Shown here: piece by piece, positions 22,511 to 35,569 of the stretch
Layout: each line of letters opens with the position of its first letter
Numbering within the stretch: position 1 is the first letter of the stretch
Assembly (NCBI GenBank): GCA_003996215.1
Contig: QJPP01001800.1
Location: forward strand, 248,001-312,000
DNA length: 64,000 nt
Source of the DNA: Jaltomata sinuosa
Taxonomy: Eukaryota > Streptophyta > Magnoliopsida > Solanales > Solanaceae
Direction: 5' to 3'
Position numbers and translations under genes: made by a program
The notes under the pieces: generated by a model
The model's input: only the letters and a program-made list of their open reading frames with translations
Told to the model about the DNA's origin: nothing
Databases searched by the model: none

Positions 22511-25500
22511 TGTAATGACCCTTCCGGTCATTTACACGTTTTTGCCTTTCTTGTACCATTAGAGCTTACTTGTAGCGGCCCAAGTCATTTATGGCTTGTC
22601 GGGACCGGTAGTTCGGTGCCCGGGCCATTTGTTTGGTCTGTATGGCCGTTCCTCGTTTTAGAGATTCAACTTTGGAAAATCGTTGACTTCCGACAACATT
22701 CTTGGTAATATCAAAGAATTAAACCAAGGTTCTAGGTTAAAGGAATTCCTTACTCAAAAATTTGAGTTAAAGAAATGCCTCGTGTAACACCTCGCCCGTT
22801 TGGAAGGTTTAAAGTAACCCGTGCCTTTGGGGTAAGACTAATAGTGTCTAATATACTAAGAAGGATGTGTTATGAGGTATTGTAATGGAAAAATGGTTGT
22901 ATGATAAGTTTTGAAGTCAAGAAAGTTGCGAAACAAAAGTCGGGAAAAGTTATTGAAAATTCCTCTAAGGAATTCTCTTCAAATTTGGGTTAAATATCTT
23001 GGGGTGTTTCTCCCTATCTATAAAGATTTAGTGGGTCCTCAATATACCAAATTGAATTTCTACGAGTCTAGTTTCCAACGCACTAAACCATTTGTCCATA
23101 CGACTTCAGAATAGAGAGATATTCACGTTTTCGTAAGACCGCACCAGCAGACACGTCAACGTGGGGCCCGCATCCTAAGTCGGTTTTGCTTTATAAAAGG
23201 TGTTCCAGCTTCGTTTTAATTCATAAAAATCACCCAAAAACTTCAGAAAATCAGAAGGAAATTCCATAAATAATCCATGGACTTTGATCCTTTCAATTCG
23301 GAAGTTTAACGGAAGTTTCTCTACGTTGCGAGCTCGTCATTTTGGTATAGTTTTCCCCATCGATTTCATGGCGTATCTTCGTGGGTGTTGTTGAAGCAAG
23401 CTAGTAGGTGTTTTCTGAGTATCTGGAAGTAGCTATGGAGTTATTATTGTGAGGTATGGATCCCGTAAACTTATCTATTTGTTGGATCAAGATTTTAAGC
23501 TTCTAGTTATGAAAAGTTGTATTTTTCGATAACTTGTAGTAGTTTCTTGTTGGATTTGGATATGTTTGTTGTTCCTGCAAGGAGGCAGGTTGTTAATCTT
23601 GGGATATTGAATATTTTTGTCAAGGAAATCTCTCCCCTACGACCCTCCCTCATTATTATATGTTCTAGTATTATTTTATGGATTGCTGAGCCACGAAGTG
23701 GTATTTTGGATTTGTGGCTTTGGACAGCCCCTTTATCTTGTTATGTTTGGTTATTGTTGTGGTGTTCTAGTTATGGTAAGGTGCTGGAGGGATTGGGAAA
23801 TTGTGCGATTCTTTTTGGGATCACATACGATAGTGATTGGATTGGACAACTGTGAAGTATTCCTTGAAATAGTGCCTCGGGAGCTCGTCGCTCCTTGGAG
23901 ATGTGGTTAACGTATTGTTGTTGGATTTAGCTTCCATTTGTTATTGTTATTGACCTCATTTTTATGCTTTGGAGTTGGCTGGTCACGAGTATGACATTAA
24001 CACCTTATTAATTGGCTATGGCTCGTTCTTGCAGCCTTGTCGATTCTAGCAATTGTTCTATTACCTTGGTTGGTCAGGATTCATAGTGATGCCTTTGGGA
24101 CTTCAGTTGAAAGTATTTGTTTTGTGTGATTCAGAGCTTCCTGGAGCTGTTCGAGTCTGGACGATGTCGTTCCCGTAGCTAGTCATCGGATGACAGGTAG
24201 GTTATGGTTTTCCCCTATCTAGACTCTGCGTATATAGGCTATAACTGCATTTATTAGCATCCTTGGATGGGTTGTTATAGGTTGGTACCCCAGGCCTTGT
24301 CCGCCTTTCGTCCGTCTATTTAATACGTTGTTTGTAGTATTCGCGTAGTAATGTATATTACCTTTGTGGTCTTGTGTGGCCTTGTATTGACTCTGGAACA
24401 TAGATGGTGGGATATTTGGGAATGTCCGCGAGTCCCGGATATAGAGATTATCCTTTTAGGCTAGTTATGTCTGCTGAGTAGCTATTGGGCTTGTGCAGGG
24501 CTGATAGGAATTATTGTCAGCCGTTGGGCTACTTTTATATTTGTGTGCGAGCATAACATCCATGAAAAAGGTTTTCCCCTGCATGTTTTCTTACAGTTTT
24601 GGCTGTGAGCCACTACTGACAGTTTCCCTAAATTTGCATGGCCCTGGGTGCCCCTTTTTGGTACTGTTGCTGATAGAAAAGGGGATTTTTGGATGTTTTC
24701 GCACTGATTTTATTACTGGTATAGTCTCTGCGGGGAAGAGCACCAGACTTGATTTTATTACTGATACTAGTCTCTGCGGGGTGGAGCACTAGACTTGATT
24801 TACTACTGTTTTAGACCCGGTTACGCTCGGGCACCCTTGGAGGGGTTTTTGTGGCATTTTCTACTACTTTAGTCATGGACGGGGTCTAGGCATGCATACT
24901 TGAGACTGGGTCTCTATCTTGATCCCAGACTTGCTTCCGGATGACATATCTTGATACTGAGTTTTAGTATAGGGTCGGGGACCTCCATGGACCTTGCCGC
25001 TCTGGGCCTGGGGCTTCGGGCTGCGTGCACCGGAGGGAAGGGTATACATGCTGAGCCCTTCCATGGAACCTTCCTGCTGGGCCTGATTGGCACCGGAGGA
25101 GGTACATACAGAGGTTCTATTTCACATCATATCATATCATGCATTGGGTTCCACCCTTGTTTGTTGTGTGTTCAGTGTACGCTCTGGTAGTATGGGATGC
25201 CAGAGGGTTTGTTTTCACTTGATTGTGTTCCTTGGTTGTATGGGCGGCCGTTGGGACTATAGGTAGACTATATTTACTCCTGTTTTTACTTAGAGCTTGT
25301 CTTGGCACCCGGTTCTTGAAAGATTAGTGATGGCTAGCCTGTTGAGGCTTTAGTTGTGGGATTTCTGATTATTGAGAGGGCTTTAGAGTCCTATCTTATT
25401 GAGGCACTTTTGTGTGGCCTTCTGAGCAGAGTATGAGACTCTGGTTCTATTCTTGTGGGAAGCTGAGTGGTATCTCTCGGTTATTGTGGCCTAGTTATTT

Positions 25501-26332
25501 CATCCTAGGGTTGTACTTGTGAGGTGATTCCCTGGTTATGATATCATATGATTGGATTGGTGTTATGATTTGATTCCATTTTGAGTATGTTAGACTGCTC
25601 TCCGTCTTTTCCTTCCACTTGAGGTTACCGGTATACCACCATTTCTCAACTCTCTCTCTACTTACTTATATTATTGTGCAAGGACTCCAGGTATGTTCTC
25701 CTTTCCTTCACCTGTGATTCTATGTAATTGTATCTCTGTGCTAGCATGTGTTACTTGAAGCTCTTGGTTATGGATGATATGTGCTAGCTCCTTGTGCCTT
25801 GCTTATTGCTTCAGTAACTGCTTTCTTGCTATCTGTTACTTACTGCTTTTATATCTTATATGCGCTCAGTCGGCCGATGATATACTGAGTACCCGTGGTT
25901 TCGGTGCTCAGACCATACTTCTGCACTATTTTTAGTGTAGATATTAGCTTAGCTTTTGCTGTTGAACGCATTGGAGACTCGTGCAACTTTTGGATCTTCG
26001 AGACTAGGGTGAGAGCCTGATGGTCGGGTCTTGTCTACATCTCATCTTTTGTACTGTTACTCTTTATATATTCGGAGACAGTTGTACTTATCATTTTGTT
26101 ACTTCTAGCACTTGTATTCTATTAGAAGCTTTTGTACTATCGATACCAAGTCTTGGGGTTGGTGTAGTTTCCCTTATGTATTTATATTCGAGTTTTGCTT
26201 TTGCTTATTTCTGCTTGCTGGTGCATTTTGGTTAGGTAGTAGCCCATTACTAACCGTTCTGGGCTACGGGAATTGGTTTGCCTACTGGGGGATTGTAGGT
26301 ACCATCATGACTTGAGAAATCAGGTCGTGACA
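22511..26332 (+). repeat. Element D 5' LTR, 3.8 kb
   Basis: Contains CACGTCAACGTGG words near 23143-23155, a good TATA box (TATAAAA, 23192-23198), a donor-like GAGGTATGG at 23451-23459, the conserved TATATA block (24191-24266), and a 45-46 bp direct repeat at 24706-24796 with the core CTCTGCGGGG. Ends GTCGTGACA before the primer site. Confidence 0.92.
23192..23198 (+). promoter_or_regulatory. Candidate TATA box of element D LTR
   Basis: TATAAAA, about 680 bp into the LTR, repeated at 30448-30454 in the other copy. It lies directly downstream of the GC-rich words, which are placed as upstream activating sites would be. Assigned from sequence only. Confidence 0.5.
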
Positions 26333-26335
26333 GCT

Positions 26336-26347
26336 TGGTAACAGAGC
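26336..26347 (+). other. Primer binding site of element D
   Basis: TGGTAACAGAGC, one mismatch to the initiator tRNA-Met site, three bases after the LTR end. Confidence 0.88.
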
Positions 26348-26538
26348 TCTAGGTTCACCGGTGTCATGGTACAGAAGCAAGTGTCTAAGTAGAGTCTCGT
26401 GGATTGGTACGATGACGTCCATATCCTATCTGCGGGAGGCTACAGGGCATTGTTAGGAAATATTTCATCTTCTTGGCTCCTCATTGTGCGTTCCTGGCTC
26501 TATTGACTTTGAAACTTCGGTTGTTCATTCATTCTGAG

Positions 26539-27090
26539 ATGCCTCATACGAGTGCGATAGCGGTTGGTGCCGAGGTTTCTGTGCCTGTTGCTTCAATGCT
26601 TCCATCAGCACCAGGACTCCAGAGTGAGGGTTTACTGCACTAGATAGGGGGTGTGGGTACAACCCAACCTCCGATTAGATTTATAGTGACTTCAGCGCTT
26701 CAAGACACCGTGGCTAGGACTTTGAGTCCTCTGGTGAGTGTTTCAGTACCTGGTTCTGTGAGTAATGCTTCAGTTATAGTTGAGCTTTTAGTTATTCAGC
26801 AGGGTTGTCTGTCGGTATTGGAGTACGAGGCAAGATTTTCCCATCGGATTTCATCTGGTATAGGCTATTTTTAGTGTGGTGAGCATGGGCACTTTGCTAG
26901 GAATTACCCCATGATTGTGTATCCTGGACAACTTGGTTGTTATCATTGTGGAAAGATTGGTCACCTTTATAGAGCTTGTCCCCGGCGAGGGCCGGTTGGG
27001 CCTTCAGTTTTGACTACTCAGTCTAGAGTTAGATTTCATTAGCTTGATGCTCCTCTTGGTGGGCCGGAGGTAGAGGTTCATGATATTATT
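26539..27090 (+). pseudogene. Element D gag, internally deleted
   Basis: The ATG at 26539 follows AG directly. A stop TAG at 26641 splits the N-terminus at the same codon as in element E. The next open stretch (26653-26874) includes TPPIRF-type sequence, VARTLSPLVSVS and QQGCLSVLEYEARF. It then joins to SHRISSG just before the nucleocapsid, so most of the capsid end present in E is deleted at about 26845. A further stop at 26872 replaces Gln before CGEHGHFARNY. The second knuckle, CYHCGKIGHLYRAC, is intact. The first knuckle ends in Tyr (26905-26907) and not Cys. Confidence 0.85.
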
Positions 27091-29772
27091 GCTGCAGGTT
27101 AGGCTTTTGCTACCTTCGACTTGTTATAGTCCTGCTCGCGTTGCGATTTTATCCCTTCTGTCATTTATTTTTGTATATGCCTACCTGCTATTTGTTTAAG
27201 TTGTTTGGCTACCCAAATTGTAGTATCGATATGTTATTTTATTGGTAGTTTATTCTTTAGTAGTGGATGGGGGTAAGTTAGCCTTGAGAGGTGTTTTCCC
27301 AGAGTTGTAGCTCGTGGGTAGTTCTTGTTATTCTGTTTCTAGTTGGGTTACCCCTGTTTCATTGTGATTCTGGACTTTTGGTTGGGTTTCCCTTGTTGAG
27401 GGGTCCGAGATGGTTGTTGCCTAGGTCATTATCTAGCGTGGCTAGAGATCCGTGTGATGGTTTGGTGTATTACTGGTAGTTGGGCCGGAGTTGAGATTTT
27501 GCCTCAGTTGGGAGATATTGGTTATGCTAGTGTGCATAGATTGGTTTGGTCTCCCGAGTGTCTAGAGTCGACCCTCTTTGTTGATTAGTTTAGGAGGTTG
27601 GCAGGTATATAGGTTGTTCCCATAGTATCCTCCACTTCCTGGTCCGTTGGGTGTTTTGTTGTATCCCTAGCTCTAGTTGGAACGAATCTTGATCGTAGTT
27701 TTTTTTTATGAGCTCTGGATGTTGGCATCGTGATTGGGTCTTGAATTTAGCACTTCCGACTAAGTGTTGATCGTAACCTCGTGGTTGGGTTGTATTTGTA
27801 GGCATTTCGGGTGAGTTGGGCATCCGGCCCATCCTTCTCCTGCCTTATTGAATTTTACGTGTAGCTATGAGTAGTAAGGTAATGGCTTCAGGTTCTTATT
27901 CCAGAAAGGATTTGTAAGGTTTAGTATGTGCTAAGGAAGCATTTTTGTTTAGTTGAAAAAGAAGAGAGATAACTCTTTGTATGTGTTTATGTGTCCTCGT
28001 AGTTGCCTGAGGTGGCGATGAAGGTTTGCTTTGGGATTGTGTGTCGGTGATTCGATTCAGCCGTCTACACATTGATGTGGGTTTTCAATCGATTGGTTTT
28101 GTTTCAGTAGCAACTGCGGTGTTGGCAACTTGCATTTTCAGGCCTAGTTGGCTTGGGTTCTTAAGGGTTCATTGGCAGCATACAGGTTCGACCAATGCTT
28201 TAGTTGGTAGTTTTGAAAGTTGGGGTTCAGAATCATGGCTTGGCAGGTTACATCGAATGGTTCATGGTAGTTCTATTTGGTTGTAGCATCCTAGTGTCGG
28301 GAGGCAGTGGGTGCGGGCATCTTAGCTTCTTTACTTCAGTTGTGGATGCGGCTATTGGCCTTGGACACCTAGTCCTTGGCTAACCTCTGCAAGAGGCGAG
28401 ATATTCTAAATTTCAGCAGTGTTCTAGTTAGTATGAGGTTCTTCTACCATGGTTGGACAGACTCAGCGGCGTAAGTTTGAGCTTCAGCAGTGGTGTATGC
28501 TTTATGTGGTCAGCTTGTGCGGGTTAAGACTAGCGAGGCTATTTTGAGCTCTGATGATACATAGAGACTGATAATAGCCATTTGTTTGCCCAGGATTTGA
28601 AAGCTTGTTTAATTGATTCCTCCGGAGTAGTTGTTTATGTGGGGTTCTAGTGTTGGTTAGACTCGGCCAGTATGGACGAGAAGTTCATTATGTTATATGC
28701 TTTGAAGTGGTTGGTTGTTTGCAGAACCAGTAGAGTGGTTGATTCAGGCCAAAGGAATGAGTTGAAAGTATATGCAAAATATTTTATGACTAGATGGTAA
28801 CCTAGAACCCCATGCACCTTTTTCCTTTGCCTTCGGGTTGTTTGGACTTGATATTTGTGGCATGGTGGACTTCTTCCTGAGGTGAGATTCGTAAGGCAAT
28901 TTCACATTCAAATGGTGTTCGATTGTTTGGAGTAGCAGTAGTGTTTTCTAGAGTTGGAAGCTTGGCTCATGGTTACAGACTTTGTGGTAGGCTTACCACA
29001 CTTCTTGCAGGATTGTGGTTTTGGTTTGGGTCTTTTGGACAAGTTGCCTTGGTTCATTCACTTTCAGCTGATTCAGACCTCTAAAGGTTCAGTTAGCGAA
29101 TTTGATGTTAGAAAAAATGTTTGTTCGTTGGTTGGTGGTCAGTCAAGGCAGGTAACTTTAGTTTCAATGATATGCGATGGGTTGTTATCTTGGATGGCAA
29201 AGGCTAGTAGCCTATATCTTGGCTTAAAACGCATTTGTACAATGGGTGACTTCGTTTGTGGTAAAGTATAAGCAGGAACTATGGATCTCTGGTGTGTCAG
29301 TTGATGCTTCGAGGGTGGTTTGAGTGTTCAGCTTGTATGCAGATTTTGTTTTGTGGTGCTAAAGGATTCAGTTCAGAAAAAAAAAAGGGCTTATGCGGAA
29401 CAGCAGGTTCATGAGTTAGAGTTTTGGGTTGATGGATTTTCTGGTAAACTTGGTATGGTTTTAAGGATTTGAGTTTTGTGTGTTGATAGCCTTAGTGCTC
29501 TATTTTCGGTGTTGTGTAGGTGCTTTTTGGTTAAGATTCTCGAGGTTCAGTTTGGGTTGGTAGATCTTTGGAGGTTGAAATCTAGCTTGGCTAGTAAAAA
29601 ATTAAGGCTTGGTTGCTTTCTTCGGTTCTGTTCTATTGGGTGCCGTCCAATCGTGAAGGCTACCCGGGTTGTCCGAGAGAGTAGTGCGGGCATGGTATCT
29701 GCTGTTCTTAAATCTCTGGTATTTTCTTCCTTTCTGACTTTCGGGGAAGAAAGTTTTTTTAGTAGTGGATGA
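27091..29772 (+). pseudogene. Element D scrambled pol remains
   Basis: No intact domain. Near 28968-29060 a frame reads VTDFVVGLPHFLQD, an integrase core start. Near 29377-29440 KKRAYAEQQVHELEFWV matches the integrase tail. Near 29640-29700 the DNA aligns with the chromodomain end of element B, but with Arg for the key Trp. A piece near 28365-28385 corresponds to the RNase H-integrase linker of B. Protease and RT are not recognisable. The 3' end (AGTAGTGGATGA before TGTAATG) matches the ends of B and E. The same arrangement is seen in E. Confidence 0.7.
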
Positions 29773-32700
29773 TGTAATGACCCTTCCGGTCATTTACACG
29801 TTTTTGCCTTTCTTGTACCATTAGAGCTTACTTGTAGCGGCCCAAGTCATTTATGGCTTGTCGGGACCGGTAGTTCGGTGCCCGGGCCATTTGTTTGGTA
29901 TGTATGGCCGTTCCTCGTTTTAGAGCTTCAACTTTGGAAAATCGTTGACTTCCGACAACATTCTTGGTAATATCAAAGAATTAAACCAAGGTTCTAGGTT
30001 AAAGGAATTCCTTACTCAAAAGTTTGAGTTAAAGAAATGCCTCGTGTAACACCTCGCCGGTTTGGAAGGTTTAAAGTAACCCGTGCCTTTGGGGTAAGAC
30101 TAATAGTGTCTAATATACTAAGAAGGATGTGTTATGAGGTATTGTAATGGCAAAATTGTCGTATGATAAGTTTTGAAATCAAGCAAGTTGCGAAACAAAA
30201 GTCAGAAAAAGTTATTGTAAATTCTTTTAAGGATTCAAATTTGGGTTAAATGTCTTGGGGTGTTTCTCCCTATCTATAAAGAGTTAGTGGGTCCCCAATA
30301 TACCAAATCTAAGGTCTACGAGTCTAGTTTCCAACACACTAAATCATTTGTCCATTCGACTTCAGAATAGAGAGATATTCACATTTTTGTAAGACCGCAC
30401 AAGCAGACACGTTAACGTGGGGCCCGCATCCTAAGTCGGTTTTGCTTTATAAAAGGTGTTCCAGCTTCATTTTAATTCATAAAAATCACCCAAAAACTTC
30501 ATAAAATCAGAAGGAAAGTCCATAAATAATCCATGGACTTTGATCCTTTCAATTCGGAAGTTTAACGGAAGTTGCTCTACGTTGCGAGCTCGTCATTTTG
30601 GTATAGTTTTCCCCATCGATTTCATGGCGTATCTTCGTGGGTGTTGATGCAGCGAGCTAGCACGTGTTTTCAGAGTATTTGACAGTAGCTATGGAGTTAT
30701 TATTGTGAGGTATGGATCCCGTACACTTATCTATTTGTTGGATCAAGATTTTAAGCTTCTAGTTATGAAAAGTTGTATTTTTCGATAACTTGTAGTAGTT
30801 TCTTGTTGGATTTGGATATGTTTGTTGTTCCTGCAAGGAGCAGGTTGTTAATCTTGGGATATTGAATATTTTTGTCAAGGAAATCTCTCCCCTATGACCC
30901 TCCTTCGTTATTATATGTTCTAGTATTATTTTATGGATTTCTTAGCCACAAAGTGGTATTTTGAATTTGTGGCTTTGGACAGCCCCTTTATCTTGTTATG
31001 TTTGGTTATTGTTGTGGTGTTCTAGTTATGGTAAGGTGCTGGAGGGATTGGGAAATTGTGCGATTCTTTTTGGGATCACATACGATAGTGATTGGATTGG
31101 ACAAACGTGAAGTATGCCTTGAAATAGTGCCTCGGGAGCTCGTCGCTCCTTGGAGATGTGGTTAACGTATTGTTGTTGGATTTAGCTGCCATTTGTTATT
31201 GTTATTGTCCTCATTTTTATGCTTTGGAGTTGGCTGGTCGCGAGTGTGACATTAACACCTTATCAATTGGCTATGGCTCGTTCTTGCAGCCTTGTCTATT
31301 CTAGCAATTGTTCCATTACCTTGGTTGGTCAGGCTTCATAGAGACGCCTTTGGGGCTTCAGTTGAAAGTATTTGTTTTGTGTGATTCAGAGCTTCCTGGA
31401 GCTGTTCGAGTCTGGAGGATGTCGTTCCCCTAGCTAGTCATCGGATGACAGGTAAGTTATGGTTTCCCCCTATCTAGACTCTGCGTATATAGGCTATAAC
31501 TGCATTAATTAGCATCCTTGGATGGGTTGTTATAGGTTGGTACACCAGACCTTGTCCACCTTTCGTCCGTCTATTTCATACGTTGTTTGTAGTATTCGCG
31601 TAGTAATGTATATTACCTTTGTGGTCCTGTGTGGCCTTGTATTGACTCTGGAACATAGATGGTGGGATATTTGGGAATGTCCGCGAGTCCCGGACATAGA
31701 GATTATCCTTTTAGGCTGGTTATGTCTGCTGAGTAGCTATTGGGCCTGTGCAGGGCTGATAGGAATTGTTGTGAGCCGTTGGGCTACTTTTATATTTGTG
31801 TGCGAGCATAATATCCATGAAAAAGGTTTTCCCTTGCATGTTTTCTTACAGTTTTGGCTGTGAGCCACTATTGACAGTTTTCCTAAATTTGCATGTCCCT
31901 GGGGGCCCATTTTTGGTACTGTTGCTGATAGAAAAGGGGATTTTTGGATGTTTTCGCACTAATTTTATTACTGGTACTAGTCTCTGCGGGGCAGAGCACC
32001 AGACTTGATTTTATTACTGATACTAGTCTCTGCGGGGCGGAGCACTAGACTTGATTTACTATATTTTTAGACCCGGTTACGCCCGGGCACCCTTGGAGGG
32101 GTTTTTGAGGCATTTTCTACTACTTTAGTCCTGGACGGGGTCTGGGCATGCATACTTGAGAGGTCTCTATCTTGATCCCGGACTTGCTTCCGGATGACAT
32201 ATCTTGATACTGAGTTTTAGTATGGGGTCGGGGACCTCCAGGGACCTTGCCGCTTTGGGCCTGGGGCTACGGGCTGCGAGCGCCGGAGGGAAGGGTATAC
32301 GGTAGAGTAGAGGTATACAGGCTGAGCCCTTCCATTGAACCTGTCTGTTGGTCCTGATTGGCACCGAAATAGGTACATACAGAGGTTCTATTTCACATCA
32401 TATCATATCATGCATTGGATTCCACCCTTGTTTATTGTGTGTTCAGTATGCTCTGGTAGTATGGGATGCTGGAGGGTTTGTTTTCACTTGATTGTGTTCC
32501 TTGGTTGTATGGGCGGCCGTTGGGACTGTAGGTAGACTATATTTACTCCTATTTTTTCTTAGAGCTTGTCTTGGTACCCGGTTCTTGAAAGATTAGTGAT
32601 GTCTAGCCTGTTGAGGCTTTTGTTGTGGGATTTCTGATTATTGACAGGGCTTTAGAGTCCTATCTTATTGAGGCACTTTTGTGTGGCCTTCTGAGCAGAG

Positions 32701-33614
32701 TGTGATACTCTGGTTCTATTCTTGTGGGAAGCTGAGTGGTATCTCTCGGTTATTTTGGCTTAGTTATTTAATCCTAGGGTTGTACTTGTTAGGTGATTCC
32801 CTGGTTATGATATCATATGATTGGATTGGTTATATGATTTCCTTGTACTGGTTGATTCCATTTTGAGTATGTTAGACTGCTCTCCTTCTTTTCCTTCCAC
32901 TTGAGGTTACCGGATACCGCCATTTCTCAACTCTCTCTCTACTTACTTATATTATTGTGCAAGGACTCCATGTGTGTTCTCCTTCTCTTCACCTGTGATT
33001 CTATGTAATTGTATCTCTGTGCTAGCATGTGTTACTTGAAGCTCTTGGTTATAGATGATCTGTGCTAGCTCCTTTTGCCTTGCTTATTGCTTCAGTGACT
33101 GCTTTCTTGCTATCTGTTACTTACTGCTTTTATATCTTATATGCGCTCAGTCGGCCGATGATACCTACTAAGTACCCGTGGTTTTGGTGCTCATACCATA
33201 CTTCTGCACTATTTTTGGTGTAGATATTAACTTAGTTTTTGCTGTTGAACGCATTGGAGACTCGTGCAACTTTTGGATCTTCGAGACTAGGGTGAACGCC
33301 TGATGGTCGGGGCTTTTCTACATCTCATCTTTTGTACTGTTACTCTTTGTATATTCGAAGACAGTTGTACTTATCATTTTGTTACTTCTAGCACTTGTAT
33401 TCTATTAGACGCTTTTGTACTGTCGATACCAAGTCTTGGGGTTCGTGTAGTTTCCCTTATGTATTTATATTGGAGTTTTTCTTTCGCTTATTTCTGCTTG
33501 CTGGTGCGTTTTGGTTAGGTAGTAGCCCATTACTAACCGTTCTGGTCTATGGGAATTGGTTCGCCTACTGGGGATTGTAGGTGCCATCATGACTTGAGAA
33601 ATCGGGTCGTGATA
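29773..33614 (+). repeat. Element D 3' LTR, 3.8 kb
   Basis: A near copy of 22511-26332. Differences seen include a 20 or so base difference near 32828-32850, a gap near 30235, and the terminal GATA in place of GACA. Confidence 0.92.
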
Positions 33615-34926
33615 ATGTATGATTTAGAATGCTTTAAGAGTTAGCATTAGTTTCATTCTAAGAATATCAGTATTTTGAGTCATCCTGTATGTCAGCTTAT
33701 ATTCAGTTGGGAGTAGTACATAGCACCTAGCAGACGAGGGGATGAAGGCTCAACCATCAGTTTAGGCTAAGACCTTTACTAGAATTCCCTAAGTCTCAGA
33801 ACTACGGTGCCACCATAGGTTTTAAAGGGTCACACATTAGATCATTCATTACGTCTTAGTCCTCTTAGACATCAAATTAATGGATACATGCCAGTAAATA
33901 TTTGTACCCTTGGAAAGGTATGAACACCCTCCTAGCCAGGGTTACAGGTTGGTCCCATAGTTAGCTTAGCTTGGGGTATGTCAGTTAATATTAGCTCACA
34001 AAGTTTAGACTTAGTTAGTGCATGACCTTGTAGTCAGTTATTTAGTTCAGTATTGTTTAGTTACATGTCTATCTACTTGGTGATTGCATTAGTTTACTTA
34101 TTTCATATTTTCAACATGCTCAGTAGAAGAAACTCCCCTAAAGATTTACCTTAAACATGACTTTTGGCATAACTCATGGTTTTCAGCTTAGTTACACTAT
34201 TTCATGACTTACAAACATAATTCATCTTTTAGTCTATGGATCTCCACGTAACAATTTTACGTATGTTTAAATATCATGATCTCACAGTTATAGTTTAGGA
34301 ACATGATTTATACCGTCTGCAGCAAAAGATCTTATGTTCCACAATCTGACTTATGGATTCTCAAATATCTATACCTAGTCAAGTTTTCAGTTATATTTTC
34401 AATACATACATGTTTTCTCATGATTTCTAAGTCAGTGCATATCTCACATGCTCATTACATTCAAAGTACTGACCGAATACTTTCCTTGTGCTACATCATT
34501 TCATGATGTAGGTTTTAGTGTTAGGTCCTAAGATCATGGTCAGACAAATCACAGCTTGCAGTCAGCAGGGAACGAGTTCTCCTTATTTTAGAACTCTACT
34601 CAGTTAATACTTATAGCAGTTATTTCAGTTATTATACATTGATTATAGATAGTTGGGAGTCATATCCCGGCTAACTGTAGTCAGCTATTAGTAGAGCCTT
34701 CATAGACAATTAATCAATTGGTTGTATCAACATTCAAATGACTTTATATTTTATTTTTTGAAAGTCCATTTTGTTATAGTATGTTTCAAGAGCTCAGCAC
34801 ATATTTAACCTTCTTCATTATATTTCAGTTTGTATATCAGTTGTATGCCAGACCATGCGTTAGCTTGGGGTCACTCGTGACTCTAAGCACTCTCTCGTGT
34901 ACAAGGTATAGGCTCGGGGAGTGATA
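33615..34926 (+). repeat. Element C 3' LTR, second part
   Basis: Resumes after element D and aligns with 7268-7965 plus 19255-19868 without the B insertion. This confirms that B and D hit different points of the two LTRs. Ends GTGATA, followed by the ATTCA duplication. Confidence 0.87.
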
Positions 34927-34931
34927 ATTCA

Positions 34932-35440
34932 TTTTAGTAAACCTCCAAAAAAAATTGTGCTCCTCCCTAGCCATCAGCGACCCAACCACTAATCTCGAAA
35001 ATAGCCCTATCTCAAAAACCATATCAATCCATGAGGCCACATTAACAACATCTAAACCCTCAGATTTTAACCTTTTCGAACTGCGGGTGCTACCCTTATA
35101 CCCGCCAAACTTCTTCGTAGAGTCAATACCTGTTAAAGCACATCTAAGGAATCCAGAGAAGGTGCAACATTTTCCTGATTTGGTGCTACTACCTACTTTT
35201 GTGCTACCGCGGCATGATCCTCTAGTGGAGGATGGGACTCTTACCTATCACGGACATGTCCAAAAACATAATCTCATCCCCTAGCAGGCGCTACTCCTCA
35301 TCCCCTTTCGTATCCACCTTCTCTCATGCTTCCTTTATGATGAGCCACGGCCCCAGCGGTCGGCCCGGGTGCCTCTTCTCTCGCCTCTTTTGCATGTGTC
35401 CTCTTGATTTGTGATAAAAAATAGTGAAGAGGTCAGATAC
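34932..35440 (-). pseudogene. Element F gag, N-terminal part
   Basis: The minus-strand frame shows a stretch rich in Gly, Arg and Ala interrupted by stops (for example APARG, then PPLEDH). It continues through VVGSLMAREEHNFFWRFTKM to the C insertion point. This frame continues directly into the gag part at 6048 once C and one ATTCA are removed. No clear start codon is left. The LTR lies about 130 bp upstream. Confidence 0.75.
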
Positions 35441-35554
35441 CAATTTAGATTTCTAGATACTTGTAGCCTCTCTAAGAAAAGTACACATGTCTTCGTACCT
35501 TTCTATAAGACTCTACTAGATATGTCTTTGAATGGCAAGATCGACAAACCTAGA

Positions 35555-35566
35555 GCTATGATACCA
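35555..35566 (-). other. Primer binding site of element F
   Basis: The minus strand reads TGGTATCATAGC, one mismatch to the initiator tRNA-Met site, beside the LTR boundary near 35570. Confidence 0.85.
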
Positions 35567-35569
35567 ACT

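Larger units (their letters stand above)
22511..33614 (+). mobile_element. Element D: long-LTR Tekay-related, non-autonomous, youngest here
   Basis: LTRs are 22511-26332 and 29773-33614, starting TGTAATGACCC and ending GTCGTGACA or GTCGTGATA. The flanks are ATGCA (22506-22510) and ATGTA (33615-33619), one base apart. The LTRs are nearly identical by eye, with scattered substitutions and one or two short indels. The interior is only about 3.4 kb, with a deleted gag and scrambled traces of integrase and chromodomain. It lacks usable protease, RT or RNase H. Its closest relative in the window is element E. Confidence 0.9.
6049..34926 (+). mobile_element. Element C: gypsy-type element with about 2.5 kb LTRs and a short non-coding interior
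   Basis: The 5' LTR is 6049-7965 plus 19255-about 19868. The interior runs about 19869-21364. The 3' LTR is 21365-22510 plus 33615-34926. The two gaps are the later insertions B and D. The target duplication ATTCA is exact at 6044-6048 and 34927-34931. LTRs start TGTAACACC and end near TGATA. Removing B and D leaves about 6.5 kb with only about 1.5 kb of interior and no gag or pol I can recognise. That fits a non-autonomous large derivative. The LTRs differ clearly from each other, so the insertion is old. Confidence 0.85.

Noticed and set aside
23517..23910. Overlapping ORFs of 97-112 codons in D's LTR
   Set aside because: They are repeated only in part in the 3' LTR with shifted frames, have no recognisable domain, and sit in the untranslated R/U5 part.
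34955..35414. Plus-strand ORFs of 60-109 codons
   Set aside because: They run antisense to the gag N-terminus of element F, which gives a recognisable minus-strand frame.
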